NCBI GenBank assembly: GCA_905116865.2 | Contig: CAJHNH020004702.1 | Span: forward strand, 117,001-181,000 | From: Candidula unifasciata | Taxonomy: Eukaryota; Mollusca; Gastropoda; Stylommatophora; Geomitridae | Length of the DNA stretch: 64,000 bases | Direction of reading: 5' to 3' | In this document: positions 21,371 to 32,525 of the stretch, piece by piece | Layout of the letters: each line of letters begins with the position of its first letter | Position numbering within the stretch: position 1 is the stretch's first letter | Notes under the pieces: generated by a model | Seen by the model: only the letters and a program-made list of their open reading frames with translations | Database searches by the model: none | What the model was told of the DNA's origin: nothing | Position numbers and translations under genes: made by a program

Positions 21371-22050
21371 AAATTGGGTTTTGGTAACATGGTTAATGAC
21401 AGAGCACTATTCCTTAACGCTATTGCCTGTCAACCACACAGCCCAAACCTCGGCCGATGTGGGCTGCATTCACAGACAAGGAAACTCAGATATCACTACA
21501 TAAAAAAAAATTGAAACACAACTAAGACCAACGACCACAAATATAACTGAAGGTTACATAGAAGCGGATTGAATGTTATCTTATTGTTTGCTTATGTTTG
21601 CTTTTATCAGAGAAACTAACGAACTCCTGAGGTAAGTGAATGAGTAAACAATACCATGTTCATCGGGTGCTAGGGTTTAATTTCCCAGACACAGGAATAT
21701 TTTAAAACAATGCGTTGTTGGTTGTTGGACACTAGTAAGAAGAGAGTCGCGTCGTGGATATGACCTGGGCCTCACAAGGTAATATTCTCAAAATCAGAAG
21801 TGGTACACTGTGGAGACGGCACAGCCAGTTTAAGTCTATGCAGCCCTAAGATATGTAGGCACATAGATCATCATCCGGTGAAAGAAGAAGATTTTTATTT
21901 TTTAATCCAGAAACAACGAGTTGTTAACCCTTTTGCTCGGTACTATGAATATTGCAACCCTTCGGCCTTGATTCCACGTTAGATATTGTAAATCTGGGAG
22001 GAATTTGGCTTTTCTGCCTACCCCAGGGCGTGAGCCCATACTGCAAGAAC
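21371..22050. other. Unassigned sequence
   Basis: No coding exon, RNA or repeat unit could be supported. Confidence 0.4.
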
Positions 22051-22054
22051 AGAA

Positions 22055-22440
22055 TGATTTGATTTGATTGATTTGATTTGATTCAGGAACCGACATCACA
22101 GCACTCGGGTCATTCCCATAAACGCTCCGTCTCCATCTTCAGCAGCCAGCGAAGAGTTCTGATACTAATGGTGCCAGTAGCTTTCTGATTAAACGTCCGT
22201 CTTGCCTTTCCTCTGAGCCTTGAGCTTCTGCCAGAACCTCTCGTCACCCCCAAATGCATTAATCTCACCAAACTGTGGTGATCCATCTGCTCCTCCGCAT
22301 TGTACACGCTCGCCCACAAGGCACTAACCACGTCTGCCCTATCATGTATCAGTATTCCACCAAGTTGTGCAGAGCCAGCCAGTCTGTCCGCTTGTTCATT
22401 TCCCGGTGAAAAAAATCCAGACAATACTCCTCACTCGTTT
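22055..22440 (-). mobile_element. RNase H C-terminal fragment of a LINE (family E)
   Basis: A 104-codon frame on the - strand begins SGFFSPGNEQADRLAG, holding the GNExADxLA signature of retroelement RNase H, and ends RTLRWLLKMETERLWE. It parallels 18535-18935. The DNA 3' end reads GATGTCGGTTCCTGAATCA and then an AAATC/ATCAA pentanucleotide tail (22058-22085 on the + strand as TTTGATTTGATT). The 5' part of the element is absent. Confidence 0.75.
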
Positions 22441-22526
22441 CCCCCGCAGCGAAGCATGCCACTCTTGCACGAAGCATACATGTTCTGATCTTCCTCAGCA
22501 TGCTTTCTGAATCAGTTACAATTACA

Positions 22527-22528
<2 letters not shown>

Positions 22529-22578
<50 letters not shown>
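22529..22578. repeat. GT microsatellite
   Basis: 25 uninterrupted GT units. Confidence 0.95.
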
Positions 22579-22579
<1 letters not shown>

Positions 22580-23590
22580 GTGTTCTCTAGCCAGCGGAAA
22601 GCTACAGAGACCACCTGTGACGTGACGCAGTGGATTTAATGTTTTTTAGGTTGAGTAGGGATTTTCCTCTCAACACATTCCCTTTACAAGATTAACGGAA
22701 CTAAAATCCGAGCTATGTTGCTCTCAGACAAAGTCCTGGATATCCAAGAAAACAGCCATATTGGCTCGTTAAGTACATTAACATTAGCTGCACTTGGTAC
22801 CCACAAGAGAAGGAAAGGAATTTTATATGTCTATAGCATTATACTGAATGAATTATTAGACAGGGCAAATGATTCCTCCGTCTTACCTTCTCCCAGTAGT
22901 TTTGTTTAATAATTAAATAATTATTATCATATTATTTGAGCACCCACCAAATGTAATTCTATCTATCAGTTTAGTTAAACAGGTAAGACTGAATACACTT
23001 GGAATTTAAAAAACAATGTAGTATAAAACTTGACATACAGCTTTATTTACTAACAATAATTTAAATAATATTTCCCAGTTTGTTGTGTTTACACAAACAG
23101 TGACTGGTTAATGTTATGATAGTGATGAGATGCTTCAGCGAAAAAACAGCACCTGGGATTAGAATGGTGTGATGAAGGTGATAACGTATGAACAATCTAT
23201 GACATAACTTAGTTATCATATAACCTCTGACAGCAGTGAGCACTGTCAAGCTTTCTTGACAGGAAAGACTCAGAATAAGCATCAGTCACCATCCCACATC
23301 AGCCTACTCCACCTCTGCTCCTCTGTTTCATTCCTCAGAGTGCACTCTCAAGACCAGGAGACAATGTCTCCTATCATTCATCTGTCTGTTTAGTGCAAGA
23401 GATGGAAAGTCAGATATAAATAGTGGAGATAGATAGACACTCTCACACATATATCCATTGATCTGGGTCAAACACACTCAACGCAACTCTGGCTGCCCAA
23501 GTCCTGACCTAAATTCTCCGCCCACATTCGTATGCACAAACTTCTGTTGTTAGTTTAAATGGTACACACTTGTAGGGTCATTATTTTTAC
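22579..23590. other. Unassigned sequence
   Basis: No gene is supported. A 64-codon ORF at 22715-22909 (+) has no recognisable motif. An acceptor-like TTTCATTCCTCAG at about 23327-23339 lacks a credible exon. Confidence 0.45.
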
Positions 23591-23594
23591 CAGT

Positions 23595-23765
23595 ATGTGT
23601 GGGTTATTTAGGGCATAGGCCATTTAGTCTGTACAGGAGAAGGTCTAAGTTCGAATCCGCTTCTCTAGAGATCAAGAACGGTCGAACTAATGTGTGATCC
23701 CATAGCCAATTTTGATCTCTCTACAGCAGTGACCACTTTAACAGACATCATTTAAGGTACTCGTA
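23595..23765 (+). mobile_element. tRNA-like SINE, family uncertain
   Basis: GGGCATAGGCCATTTAGTC followed by AAGTTCGAATCCGC gives a good B-box. The downstream CGGTCGAACTAATGTGTG and CAGTGACCACTTTAACAG are loosely like the family A body. Confidence 0.5.
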
Positions 23766-24119
23766 AACTATAATTAACTTACCCAAGCATAAGAAAAGTC
23801 CTAGACATTTCAGGCCGCCTTCTTAATTTGTAATTTACTAAGGCGTCGATGGATACAACTGATCTCCAGGAAAGCCGGCAGAAACAATGCCGCAAAAATT
23901 CAAGTCAGGCGTCGGTAAGAAGAAGTTCCTTGTATACATGAGCAAGGAGTAAACCCGTTTCCAAGAATATACAAATAACTCCAGCAATATTTATCATATA
24001 GTTGCAAATTTGAAAATGACCCTAAGTCAAAGCAACTAGAAGATGTAGATATTATAATTTTCTGCGATAAAGGCATATATCGATAAAAGGGACTATATAC
24101 CTTTCCGGACGAGTCCAAG

Positions 24120-24450
24120 TTTGAAAGTTTTTTCGAGCACAGGCAATACAGGTCCCAACTCTTTTAGGGTGATGTGTAATGGCTTGTCATTCCTTGACAC
24201 CGCCTCCACCTCCATTCTTAAGCTAGATGTTGTGGTATCATATGCTAGGCTCTCCTGCACCAAACGTCGACCATTAACTTTTGCTAAAAAGCCCTAAGCA
24301 ATTCTTTTGCCTCTTGACACTGAACCGTCTGTGTAAATTATCAAATCCTCTGAGCGAGCATTATCTTGAATTAATTGCTGAATTTCCACCTCTGTGGCAC
24401 CTGCTGGCCAGTCTCTGCATTCCCGGCATAGCGTGATTATGACTCTACAC
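24120..24450 (-). mobile_element. RNase H N-terminal fragment of a LINE
   Basis: The - strand frame reads DLIIYTDGSVSRGKR, with the first catalytic aspartate in YTDGS, then SLRMEVEAVS with the catalytic glutamate region. It is broken by one stop. This is the half of retroelement RNase H missing from the family E fragments at 18535 and 22055, so it may come from the same element type. Confidence 0.7.
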
Positions 24451-24499
24451 AAGTCTGACTGCTCAGAACAGAATATGAAAGATTAAAATTGTATTTCCT

Positions 24500-24855
24500 A
24501 AACTGAAGAACATATTCTGAAATAAATCCTTATCATTAGAGATAAGGAAACAAATTCGTGCAGTTATGACATATGGCTGTGAATCCTGAACAGTTAATAA
24601 ACAAGCCAAACGATTTCTTGTTGCCTCTTAGATAGGGTGTTACACAAGAACATGTATAATCCTTTCTACAGCCAACCCAAGTGTTTTGAAAGAGCCGAGG
24701 GCTCGAATACAACCTATCAAAACACCAGAAAGACACACACACGTCAGCTTTTCTCCATGCTAGAAAGATCTGTAGAAAAGAGACAGAAGAAGACAACGCA
24801 GTTGAGGATTGCAGTTTGAGGACAGGCATGATTGCCCACTCCAATCTGCAAGGCC
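24500..24855 (+). mobile_element. Degenerate LINE RT fragment
   Basis: The frame around 24549-24620 reads KQIRAVMTYGCES and VNKQAKRFL, and the end carries RTGMIAHSNLQ-like residues. Both are C-terminal landmarks seen in the element at 2406-3140. Stops and frameshifts separate them. Confidence 0.6.
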
Positions 24856-24904
24856 CTGGTGGTAACGATCATTTCCAAAGATTCTATTATCCTTTGGATG
24901 TGTG

Positions 24905-26035
24905 TTTAATAATCATCATCAAGTGCCTTGTAAGCTGGCGTAGGCGTTCATGCATCTCCACAAATCTTGGTCATTTTTTGTTTAATCAATTCCACTGATG
25001 AGGTTCCTCCATGCCACTGTCTTAAACTTTCCACCATCATTTTTCTTGATCTGCCTATTGTTCTTCTACCAGTTTTTTTTCAGTCGTCATGATATTTTCC
25101 AGGTTCCTTTTCTCATCACTGACCACAAAAACTCTTGTCTCCTTTTCCTTAGTGTGTTTAATGCTCTACTCTCATCAGCCATTTCCTGGCAATCGTTATT
25201 AATTATTCTGGCAATCGTTGTTAGTTATTCCGGCAATCGTTGTTAGTTATTCCGGCAATCGTTGTTAGTTTTTCTGGCAATCGTTGTTAGTTATTCTGGC
25301 AATCTTTGTTAGTTATTCCGGCAATCGTTGTTAGTTATTCCGGCAATCTTTGTTAGTTATTCTGGTAATCGTTGTTAGTTATTCTGGCAATCGTTGTTAG
25401 TTATTCTGGCAATCTTTGTTATTTATTCCGGCAATCGTTGTTAGTTATTCCGGCAATCGTTGTTAGTTTTTTTTCTAGCAATCGTTGTTAGTTATTCTGG
25501 CAATCGTTGTTGGTTATTCTGGCAATCTTTGTTAGTTATTCCGGCAATCGTTGTTAGTTATTCCGGCAATCGTTGTTAGTTTTTTCTGGCAATCGTTGTT
25601 AGTTATTCTGGTAATCGTTGTTAGTTATTCTGGCAATCGTTGTTAGTTATTCTGGTAATCGTTGTTAGTTATTCTGGCAATCTTTGTTAGTTATTCCGGC
25701 AATCGTTGTTAGTTATTCCGGCAATCGTTGTTAGTTTTTCTGGCAATCCTTGTTAGTTATTCTGGCAATCGTTGTTAGTTTTTCTGGCAATCCTTGTTAG
25801 TTATTCCGGCAATCTAAGGTATATTGCAATATTCCTCTCAAGACCAACATCTCTGTTGCCTCCAAACTGTTCGTTCTTAATTTGTTTGCTCACAGGCCAG
25901 GATTGACTACCATACAACAGAACAGGGTAGCTATAGCATTTCAGTACATGTGTTTATGTTGAGGTGGCTGTTGTCTCCATTCATCGTCTTTCTTCAATAA
26001 ACTATTCCCCTCAAAATCTGCACATTATCCTAGCA
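24905..26035 (-). mobile_element. LINE RT fragment interrupted by a 22-bp array
   Basis: Reading the - strand: 26035-25816 carries LLYGSQSWPVSKQIKNEQ-like residues. Then comes the minisatellite. Then 25185-24905 carries RRQEFLWSVMRKGTWKI and a C-terminus LWRCMNAYASLQGT with a TGATGAT tail. The two halves are in the right order for one polymerase, so the array appears to have grown inside the element. Confidence 0.65.
25186..25815. repeat. 22-bp minisatellite (CCGGCAATCGTTGTTAGTTATT)
   Basis: About 28 copies. Variants (CCGG/CTGG, CGTTG/CTTTG, TTATT/TTTTT) recur in the same order, for example at about 25230-25290, 25430-25500 and 25540-25600. This indicates a higher-order unit of several monomers. 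Confidence 0.95.
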
Positions 26036-26074
26036 TCAATTTTTCTGAGACTAGGTTGACTCTTAGCAGTAGAT

Positions 26075-26300
26075 GTTCTTTGATCATATAATGAGAAGAG
26101 AGGCATTCGAGAACATCGTGATGATTTGAAAGATTAACGGCAGAGGAGGCATAGGCAGACCAAAGGAAACGATGCTCGGCCGCCTGAAGCCCTGGCGTTA
26201 TGGAAAAGCATCGCTGGAACCGATCCAACATACCAAGGGCAGAAATCTGTGGAGATACATGAACGCCTACACCACTGGACAGGGCACATGATGATGATAA
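26075..26300 (+). mobile_element. LINE RT C-terminal fragment with TGA tail
   Basis: The frame reads MRREAFENIV, GRGGIGRPKETMLG and LWRYMNAYTTGQGT, then a stop and TGATGATGATAATG. It is close to, and inverted relative to, the 24905-26035 copy: the MNAY(T/A) terminus is shared. Confidence 0.65.
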
Positions 26301-26396
26301 TGTCTTCCATTCTTTTGGTTCATGATCTGTCTGTATGCGTGAACTAATTTACTGTCTCACTCTCTCGCCCTCTTACACACTCAATGCCACACACCC

Positions 26397-26398
<2 letters not shown>

Positions 26399-26450
<52 letters not shown>
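26399..26450. repeat. CT microsatellite
   Basis: About 26 CT units. On the - strand it directly continues a truncated SINE C copy at 26465-26640. Confidence 0.95.
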
Positions 26451-26454
<4 letters not shown>

Positions 26455-26464
26455 TGCTCGCTCT

Positions 26465-26640
26465 CTCGCTGTTGTGGTTTTTCTGAGCAAATTTACGTCC
26501 AGTAAATTGCCATTGCTCTCTATACGGCCGGCTCTCGATACCACTGTCGAAACCAACGCAAGGCGCAGGTCCCGCAGCTGGGATCGAACTCGGTACCCCG
26601 GCATTACGAATCGCGTTCGCAACGCCTAAGCCACACACAC
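26465..26640 (-). mobile_element. SINE family C, 3' truncated
   Basis: On the - strand: GTGGCTTAGGCGTTGCGAAC (A-box region), GTTCGATCCCAGCTGCGGG (B-box), GCGTTGGTTTCGACAGTGG, GGCAATTTACTGGACG. It breaks off after AAAAACCACAACAG and joins a GA run. The family is defined by the complete copies at 31763-32013 and 59171-59400. Confidence 0.8.
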
Positions 26641-27189
26641 AGACTGTAGAAATTATAACATAGTCTAAAATGACCACTGCATAATTTAAACCTGTCTGGC
26701 CTGGCAAGGAAACAAATATCAAATGTCTAATAGTTTATTTTTTTTTTTTTTAGCGTCTGGTAACCTGAAAGACTTCAAAGAATTGGTGGCATTTCATGGA
26801 AACAAAAACAGTTAAATGAAGAATTACTAGAGGGACTGGGGATCAAAACACCTTCTTGAAGGAAAACAAATAAATGAAATGAATATACACAAGAATAGGT
26901 TGTATTTCATTTGAATAAAAACAGTATAATACATATGTATTGGAGAGATTGGTAATGAAACAATGGATGTTTGAAAAAAAAAAAAAAAAAAAACAGTGAA
27001 ATGGTAGAATATGTTGTATAATAAAAACAATAAATTACACAGGGAATGGGGTTTCTGCGAATGAAGGGATGGTTGTTGAGGGAAATAAAAAATTCTTCCC
27101 TGCTGCTTCCGGGCTCCCACTTGGGGGGGGGGGGGGGGAGGAGGGAGGGCGGAACAAATAGATCCACGACCTCCTTAAAGGCAAGAGGT
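26641..27189. other. Unassigned sequence
   Basis: AT-rich with an A20-type run at about 26975-26993 and a G16 run at 27123-27138. No exon recognised. Confidence 0.45.
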
Positions 27190-27262
27190 AATGTATGTTT
27201 CCATAACTTTCTCCAGAATTTACAGCCGGTCGTAAATGCAAAGGAAAACAAGAACAAGACCA
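27190..27262 (+). mobile_element. Retroelement 3' end (family F), short copy
   Basis: CATAACTTTCTCCAGAATTT followed by ACAGCCGGTCGTAAATGCAA and an AAGAACAAG-rich tail corresponds to the family F terminus. Confidence 0.4.
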
Positions 27263-27439
27263 ATGTTTTCATATGCGAAAGCATCGATGGGTTTTGAGAT
27301 CAACATAACGCGTTGCCATTTATCATCACTCATCAAACTTGGCCATTACCTGTCACAAAGAATTCTCAGTCGATTCTTCAGTTATGTTCGCTTATAGAGT
27401 TATTAGAAAGAATAAAGTTGCTTTTACTTCCACAATACT

Positions 27440-27705
27440 CGTACCCCTGGTACGGGCTGGTATTTTTTTTTTCACGTGGACTTGGACTTCTAGTAATTCA
27501 CCTGGTCTCTGGGTAGTGGGATCGGACGCCCGTGTGCACGTAAAAAATCCCATTGCGGTTGGAAATAGAAAATAGTAGCCTAACGGCACTGCTCAGGCAA
27601 AATTTGGAGTTAAAAATCTACCTAAAGTATTTCAGGATCCCCGTCGGTGCTACAGAGCCTGTGCACTGTACTGAGCTTCTTCGGACTCAGACTTGAGTTA
27701 ATAAT
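27440..27705 (+). mobile_element. SINE family B, head missing
   Basis: TTTCACGTGGACTTGGACTT, GATCGGACGCCCGTGTGC, GTAGCCTAACGGCACTGC, TACAGAGCCTGTGCACTG and CAGACTTGAGTTAATAATT follow the family B order. The tRNA head is absent or unrecognisable. Confidence 0.75.
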
Positions 27706-28055
27706 TAGTTAGTTCCTGCCAAAATGGTCAGGAGCCCGGTCGACAGCTGAAGCTATTAAAAACGTTTTATCTCCAGCTATGTTTCGCTGAAGCAAAATCC
27801 TTATTCCTCGACCCACGGTCCAAAAATGTCATCGCCCAGGTACTGAAACTGTGTGCATATCTAGTGTGGAGATGTTAGCGTTGGCAAATTTGGCAGCTCT
27901 CTTGTGCATTTTTAGCTTCGAGATTTTGCTGGCACTGTCAAGTGTTTCACTAGTTTTCAAATGGGACAGTGAAAGAAATCTCGTGTGATTTCCATTGACA
28001 CATGAGCATAGCAATTATAAGGCGAACTGCCTGCAATGACGTTGGAATCTCGACC
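27706..28055. other. Unassigned sequence
   Basis: No feature recognised. Confidence 0.4.
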
Positions 28056-28135
28056 AACTAACTAACTAACTAACTAACTAACGTTAGTTGTGTATCCTTT
28101 TTAAAACACTGCAATACCAACCATAGCATTGTTTT
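28056..28135 (-). mobile_element. SINE family C, 5'-truncated copy with GTTA tail
   Basis: On the - strand GCTATGGTTGGTATTGCAGT and AAAAAGGATACACAACTAAC match the family C 3' end. They are followed by about seven GTTA units. This shows that family C retroposes with a short tetranucleotide tail. Confidence 0.6.
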
Positions 28136-28906
28136 TATTTTAGTAGATAAATTTACATTTAGTTGTTTGCTACTGTTTTTAGAATGGCAAGCTGTCGATT
28201 TAATTGTCAAAATCATCTCAAAGCAGCATGTGTATATTATAATTAAGAAGCGCGTTTGCAACCCTCAAGTCACTGTCGCTATTAAAGTTTATTTATTCCT
28301 CTTTCCATTGCAAGATTCCCAGTTGCGGGCACTCTAAACGCAAGAGTTCCTATATTCAATAAACTCTCTTAAAGATAACGAAAAGAAAAAGGGAAGCAAA
28401 AACAGAAAGCGGTCAAAGAGAAGAGGAAATGGGCATAAAAGGCCACTTTGAGAAAGCAGAGAGAAGACTAGAGGACCAGCGGCCGGGTTGATTGGCCAGG
28501 CTCTTCGGTTAACGACAGCACTTGAACTCCTTGGACAGAATCCAGGAAATAATCAAGTTATTGCCGGACCAGACGGCTGTGCTACGTATGTCCTTTGAAC
28601 ATCAGGGGACTGAGAGATGGAAGGAGGGGTTTAGGTGGAGACAGGAGTGAGGGAAGAAACATTTGTTCGAGATGTGTGTGTGTGAGTGAGAAAGAGAGAG
28701 ACGAGAGAGTGCGTGTGTGGATGAGTGCATTTGAAGACGGATGCGAAAAGACTGCGGTTAAAGAAGATTGATAGATGAGTAGTAAAAAAAAAAGAGGAAC
28801 AATTATAAAGCGGCAGATAGAGAAAATGCAGAACATTGTGTGTGAAGTAAGATCAGAAATGTGTAAGCTCGAACGGGATTGATAATATTCAAGAAAGGCG
28901 GAAAGA
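28136..28906. other. Unassigned sequence
   Basis: No exon is supported. A purine-rich stretch at 28375-28470 and GA-rich DNA around 28680-28710 are the only notable features. Confidence 0.4.
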
Positions 28907-28922
28907 GAGAGAGAGAGAAGAG

Positions 28923-28984
<62 letters not shown>
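28907..28984. repeat. GA microsatellite
   Basis: About 36 GA units with two early interruptions. Confidence 0.95.
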
Positions 28985-28987
<3 letters not shown>

Positions 28988-29960
28988 GAATAATAAGAAA
29001 GAAGAGCCCATGAACGATGTCCAAAGATGAATGAGAGAGGATCTGTGTGAACAGGTGATTGAAAGAGGCCATTTGTGAAACAATTACTGAGAGGGGACAT
29101 GTACGAGAAGAGTGAGGAAAGACATGTATGATCAGATGAGACAGGATAAGTGCGAGAAGACGAGTGAGACAGGACATATGTGATCAAATGAGACAGGATA
29201 AGTGCGAGAAGACAAGTGAGACAGGACATGTGTGAGACGATGAAAGATGGGTAGGACATGTGTGAAGAATTTAGTGAGACAGGACATGTGCAAGGAGATG
29301 AGTGAGACAAGTTAAGTGCGAGAAGATGAGTGAGACAGGACATGTGTGAGAAGATGAGTGAGACAAGACATTGTGGGAAGATGAATGACACATGAGATGT
29401 ATAAAAAGATAAGTGAGTCAGTATATGTGCGAGAAGATGAGTGAAAAAAAAACATGGGCGGGAAGATAAGTAGACAGGGCATGTGTGGGAAGAGACAAGT
29501 TATGTGCGAGAAGATGAGTGAGATAGGACATGTGTAAGAAGATGTGTGATATAGGACATGTGTGAGACGATGAAAGAAGTAGGACATGTGTGAAAAATTG
29601 AGTGAGACTGGACATGTCAAGAAGATGAGTAGGACAAGTTAAGTGCGAGAAGATGAGTGAGACAGGACATTGTGGGAAGATGAATGACACAGAAGATGTG
29701 TAAAAAGATAGGTGAGACAGTATATGTGCGAGAAGATGAGTGAAAAAGAACATGGGTGGGAAGATAAGTAGACAGGACATGTGTGGGAAGATAAGTAGAC
29801 AGGACATGTGTGGGAAGATAAGTAGACAGGACATGTGTGGGAAGATAAGTAGACAGGACATGTGTGAGAAGATAAGTAGACAGGACATGTGTGGGAAGAT
29901 GAGTGAAACAGGACATGAGTGAGATGACAAGTGACTAAGGGCATGGGACATGGATATGAT
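28985..29960. repeat. 27-30-bp minisatellite (GAGACAGGACATGTGTGAGAAGATGA)
   Basis: About 33 degenerate units, each with a GACAGGACATGTG core and a (G/A)GAAGAT(G/A)AGT part. At 29760-29895 five units of 27 bp (GTGGGAAGATAAGTAGACAG plus GACATGT) are nearly perfect and look freshly amplified. The 269-codon and other - strand frames (SHMSCLTHLL-type) are the array read in frame, not genes. Confidence 0.93.
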
Positions 29961-29989
29961 GGGACAGGAGTGGGATAATAGTTGAGTGG

Positions 29990-30260
29990 GATGAACACAA
30001 GCTTCTGTCCCGTGTACTTTCCATCAACTCTGACAGAGAGGATCCTCCATGCCCAGATATCAAACTGTCCAAATTCTTTTCTCTCAGTCTCCCTCTGCCT
30101 CCCCCCTCCCCCTTCTTCAACTGTCCTACTGTCACGATGCACTCAGGTTTTCTCCTTCTCATCACATGACTAGAGAATGTAGATGGTCTCTTTCTGATGT
30201 GGGCAATCAGTTCCCTTCGTGAGTTAGTTTTGTTCAAGACATCTTTATTACTCTTTTTGT
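29990..30260 (-). mobile_element. LINE RT C-terminal fragment
   Basis: The - strand frame begins near NKTNSRRELIAHIRKR, then HVMRRRKPECIVTVGQL, GGGRGRLREKNLDSL and GGSSLSELMESTRDRSL. These are landmarks of the element at 2406-3140, and the SSxSELxESTRDR terminus matches that at 63740-63960. Confidence 0.75.
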
Positions 30261-30279
30261 GACAGACAGGAAACGGAAA

Positions 30280-30485
30280 GAAAAGGCACCGTTTAGATCA
30301 GTGGCGCATCGCGTAAATGGAACTACATTCAACGGTTTTAAGGCTAATCGATAAATCACGGCGACCACTTTTACTTCCCAGGACATTTCTTGGTGGCCAC
30401 TGTAGACTAATTTCACCTGGGAACCGTAGTCAATTGTGGATACAATCCGACCAAGTGTAGATTATAATCCAGAATATACGTCTAA
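30280..30485 (-). mobile_element. SINE family A-like degraded copy
   Basis: On the - strand: TTTCCTAGTGGTTAGACG (A-box-like), then GTGGATACAATCCG-type and GGTGAAATTAGTC segments and CTGGGAAGTAAAAGTGGTCG, which matches the family A body. Confidence 0.5.
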
Positions 30486-30548
30486 CCACTAGGAAACCAC
30501 GACTCATAGACAGATAATGTAGACAGACTGAAAAGGTCATTTTGAAGA

Positions 30549-31108
<560 letters not shown>

Positions 31109-31340
31109 AAAAGAATTCCAATGGAGGCAGTTATGTATTTTCTTAAAACAACCCGCGGTATCCGTGTTGGACTCGGTCACTACTGCGAAATGTCAACGAC
31201 AGAACAACGGCTGGTGGACATAAGCCAGCCAGTAAGTGGCGGTTGGTCAATAACATTCTAGGCTAGAACCATACACTCAGTACGCATTTAACTGTAAAAG
31301 TTAAAGTTTTTGATAGCAACACCGTATTGCTTCTTCCTAT
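31109..31340 (+). other. Short segment with a weak donor site
   Basis: Between 31160 and 31222 an ATG-containing frame ([13 protein letters not shown]) meets CCAGTAAGT, a possible splice donor. There is no acceptor, promoter or family match, so this is only noted. Confidence 0.12.
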
Positions 31341-31625
31341 CTTTCCCTTCTTCTTCCTCTTCTTCTTTTTTTTTTCTCTTCTTCTACTTCTTCTTCTTCG
31401 TCTTGATGTTTTTCTTTCATGTCCTCTTCTTCTTTTATAGTCTTCTTTATCGTTATCATCAACATCATCATCGTAATCTTCTTTTTCTTCTTCTTCTTCT
31501 TCTTCTTCTTCTTCTTCTTCTTCTTCTTCTTCTTCTTCTTCTTCTTCTTCTTCTTCTTCTGCTTCTTCTTCTTCTTCTTCTTTTCTTCTTCTTCTTCTTC
31601 TTTCTTCTTTTTCCTTTTCTGCGTT
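31341..31625. repeat. TTC microsatellite
   Basis: C/T-rich lead-in and a TTC array at about 31489-31615. It ends at TCTGCGTTCGCTC, similar to the family F terminus read on the - strand. Confidence 0.93.
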
Positions 31626-31762
31626 CGCTCTTTAAAAGTGTTTAGCGCTGTGAAATCTAATCCCTTTTGTCCCATCAACACATGCACGCACGCACGCGCG
31701 CGCACACAGACACACTACATTACTGGGGACATCAACAATTCCTTGCACTGACCCAGAAAATG

Positions 31763-32013
31763 ACATGAATTAAAAAGTTAAAGTTAGTTGCGTATCCTTT
31801 ACAGGACGTTGCAGAACCAACCCTAACATCCCTTGCCTGTTGTGTGGTTTATCTAGGCAGTTTACATCCAGTAGTTTGCCATTGCTTTCTGTACGGTCGG
31901 CTTTCTTGATACCACTGTCGAACCAACGCAAGGCGCATTGCCCGCAGCTGGGATCGAACCTGGCATCCCGGCATTACGAAGCGAAGCGTTCGCATCGACT
32001 TAGCCACAGAGCC
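31763..32013 (-). mobile_element. SINE family C, complete, with target-site duplication
   Basis: A 251-bp element flanked by the perfect 13-bp direct repeat GACCCAGAAAATG at 31750-31762 and 32014-32026. Reading the - strand, GGCTCTGTGGCTAAGTCGATGCG is the A-box region and AGGTTCGATCCCAGC the B-box. The body holds GCGTTGGTTCGACAGTGG and GGCAAACTACTGGATG, and the end GGACGTTGCAGAACC... GGATACGCAACTAAC. It is a tRNA-derived SINE moved by a LINE endonuclease. Confidence 0.9.
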
Positions 32014-32244
32014 GACCCAGAAAATGGATAATGACCAACATGGCGTCGAAACTCGGAATACAGAAGTACAGCAGCAGCGTTAGAGGATTTACAACAAAGC
32101 ACACATTGAATGGATGATATCAGTTTGGGTGAAAGACCCCATCCGGCTAGGTTGATATTATCTCCCCCCCAAAAAAAACTAACGTGAAAAGCAAAGAATA
32201 AAGAGAGGAGGAAGACAAAAATATTACCTAAGCACCATTACCAA

Positions 32245-32525
32245 GGAAAGTCGCCGTGGCGTAGTGGCTAGATGCTCGACTGCGGTTCGGAAGGTCGTGG
32301 GTTCGGATCTTGACGGTACAGGACTTTTTTTTTCTTCATAAATTACCTTGCCTCCTAGGTCTAACCTAGTCGTGAATGGGTACTATGTAGACTCCTGGGA
32401 AGTAAAGGCGGCTGGTGTGGTGCTGACCATACCACCGTATAAGCACTGATTGGTTTATAAAATTAACGTCTAGCCCTATACACCCTGTACGCTTAAAGGC
32501 GTAAACACGATCCCTTACTTCACTT
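32245..32525 (+). mobile_element. SINE family A, near full length
   Basis: The head GCCGTGGCGTAGTGGCTAGA and GGTCGTGGGTTCGGATC (A- and B-box) lead into ATTACCTTGCCTCCTAGGTC, GGGAAGTAAAGGCGGCTGG and TAGCCCTATACACCC. The end is AAAGGCGTAAACACGATCCC and TTACTTCACTTTAC. Confidence 0.82.

Noticed and set aside
28582..29951. A 269-codon - strand ORF with SHMSCLTHLL repeats that could look like a secreted repeat protein
   Set aside because: The repeat is a 27-30-bp minisatellite plus a GA run; unit length varies and other frames are equally open.
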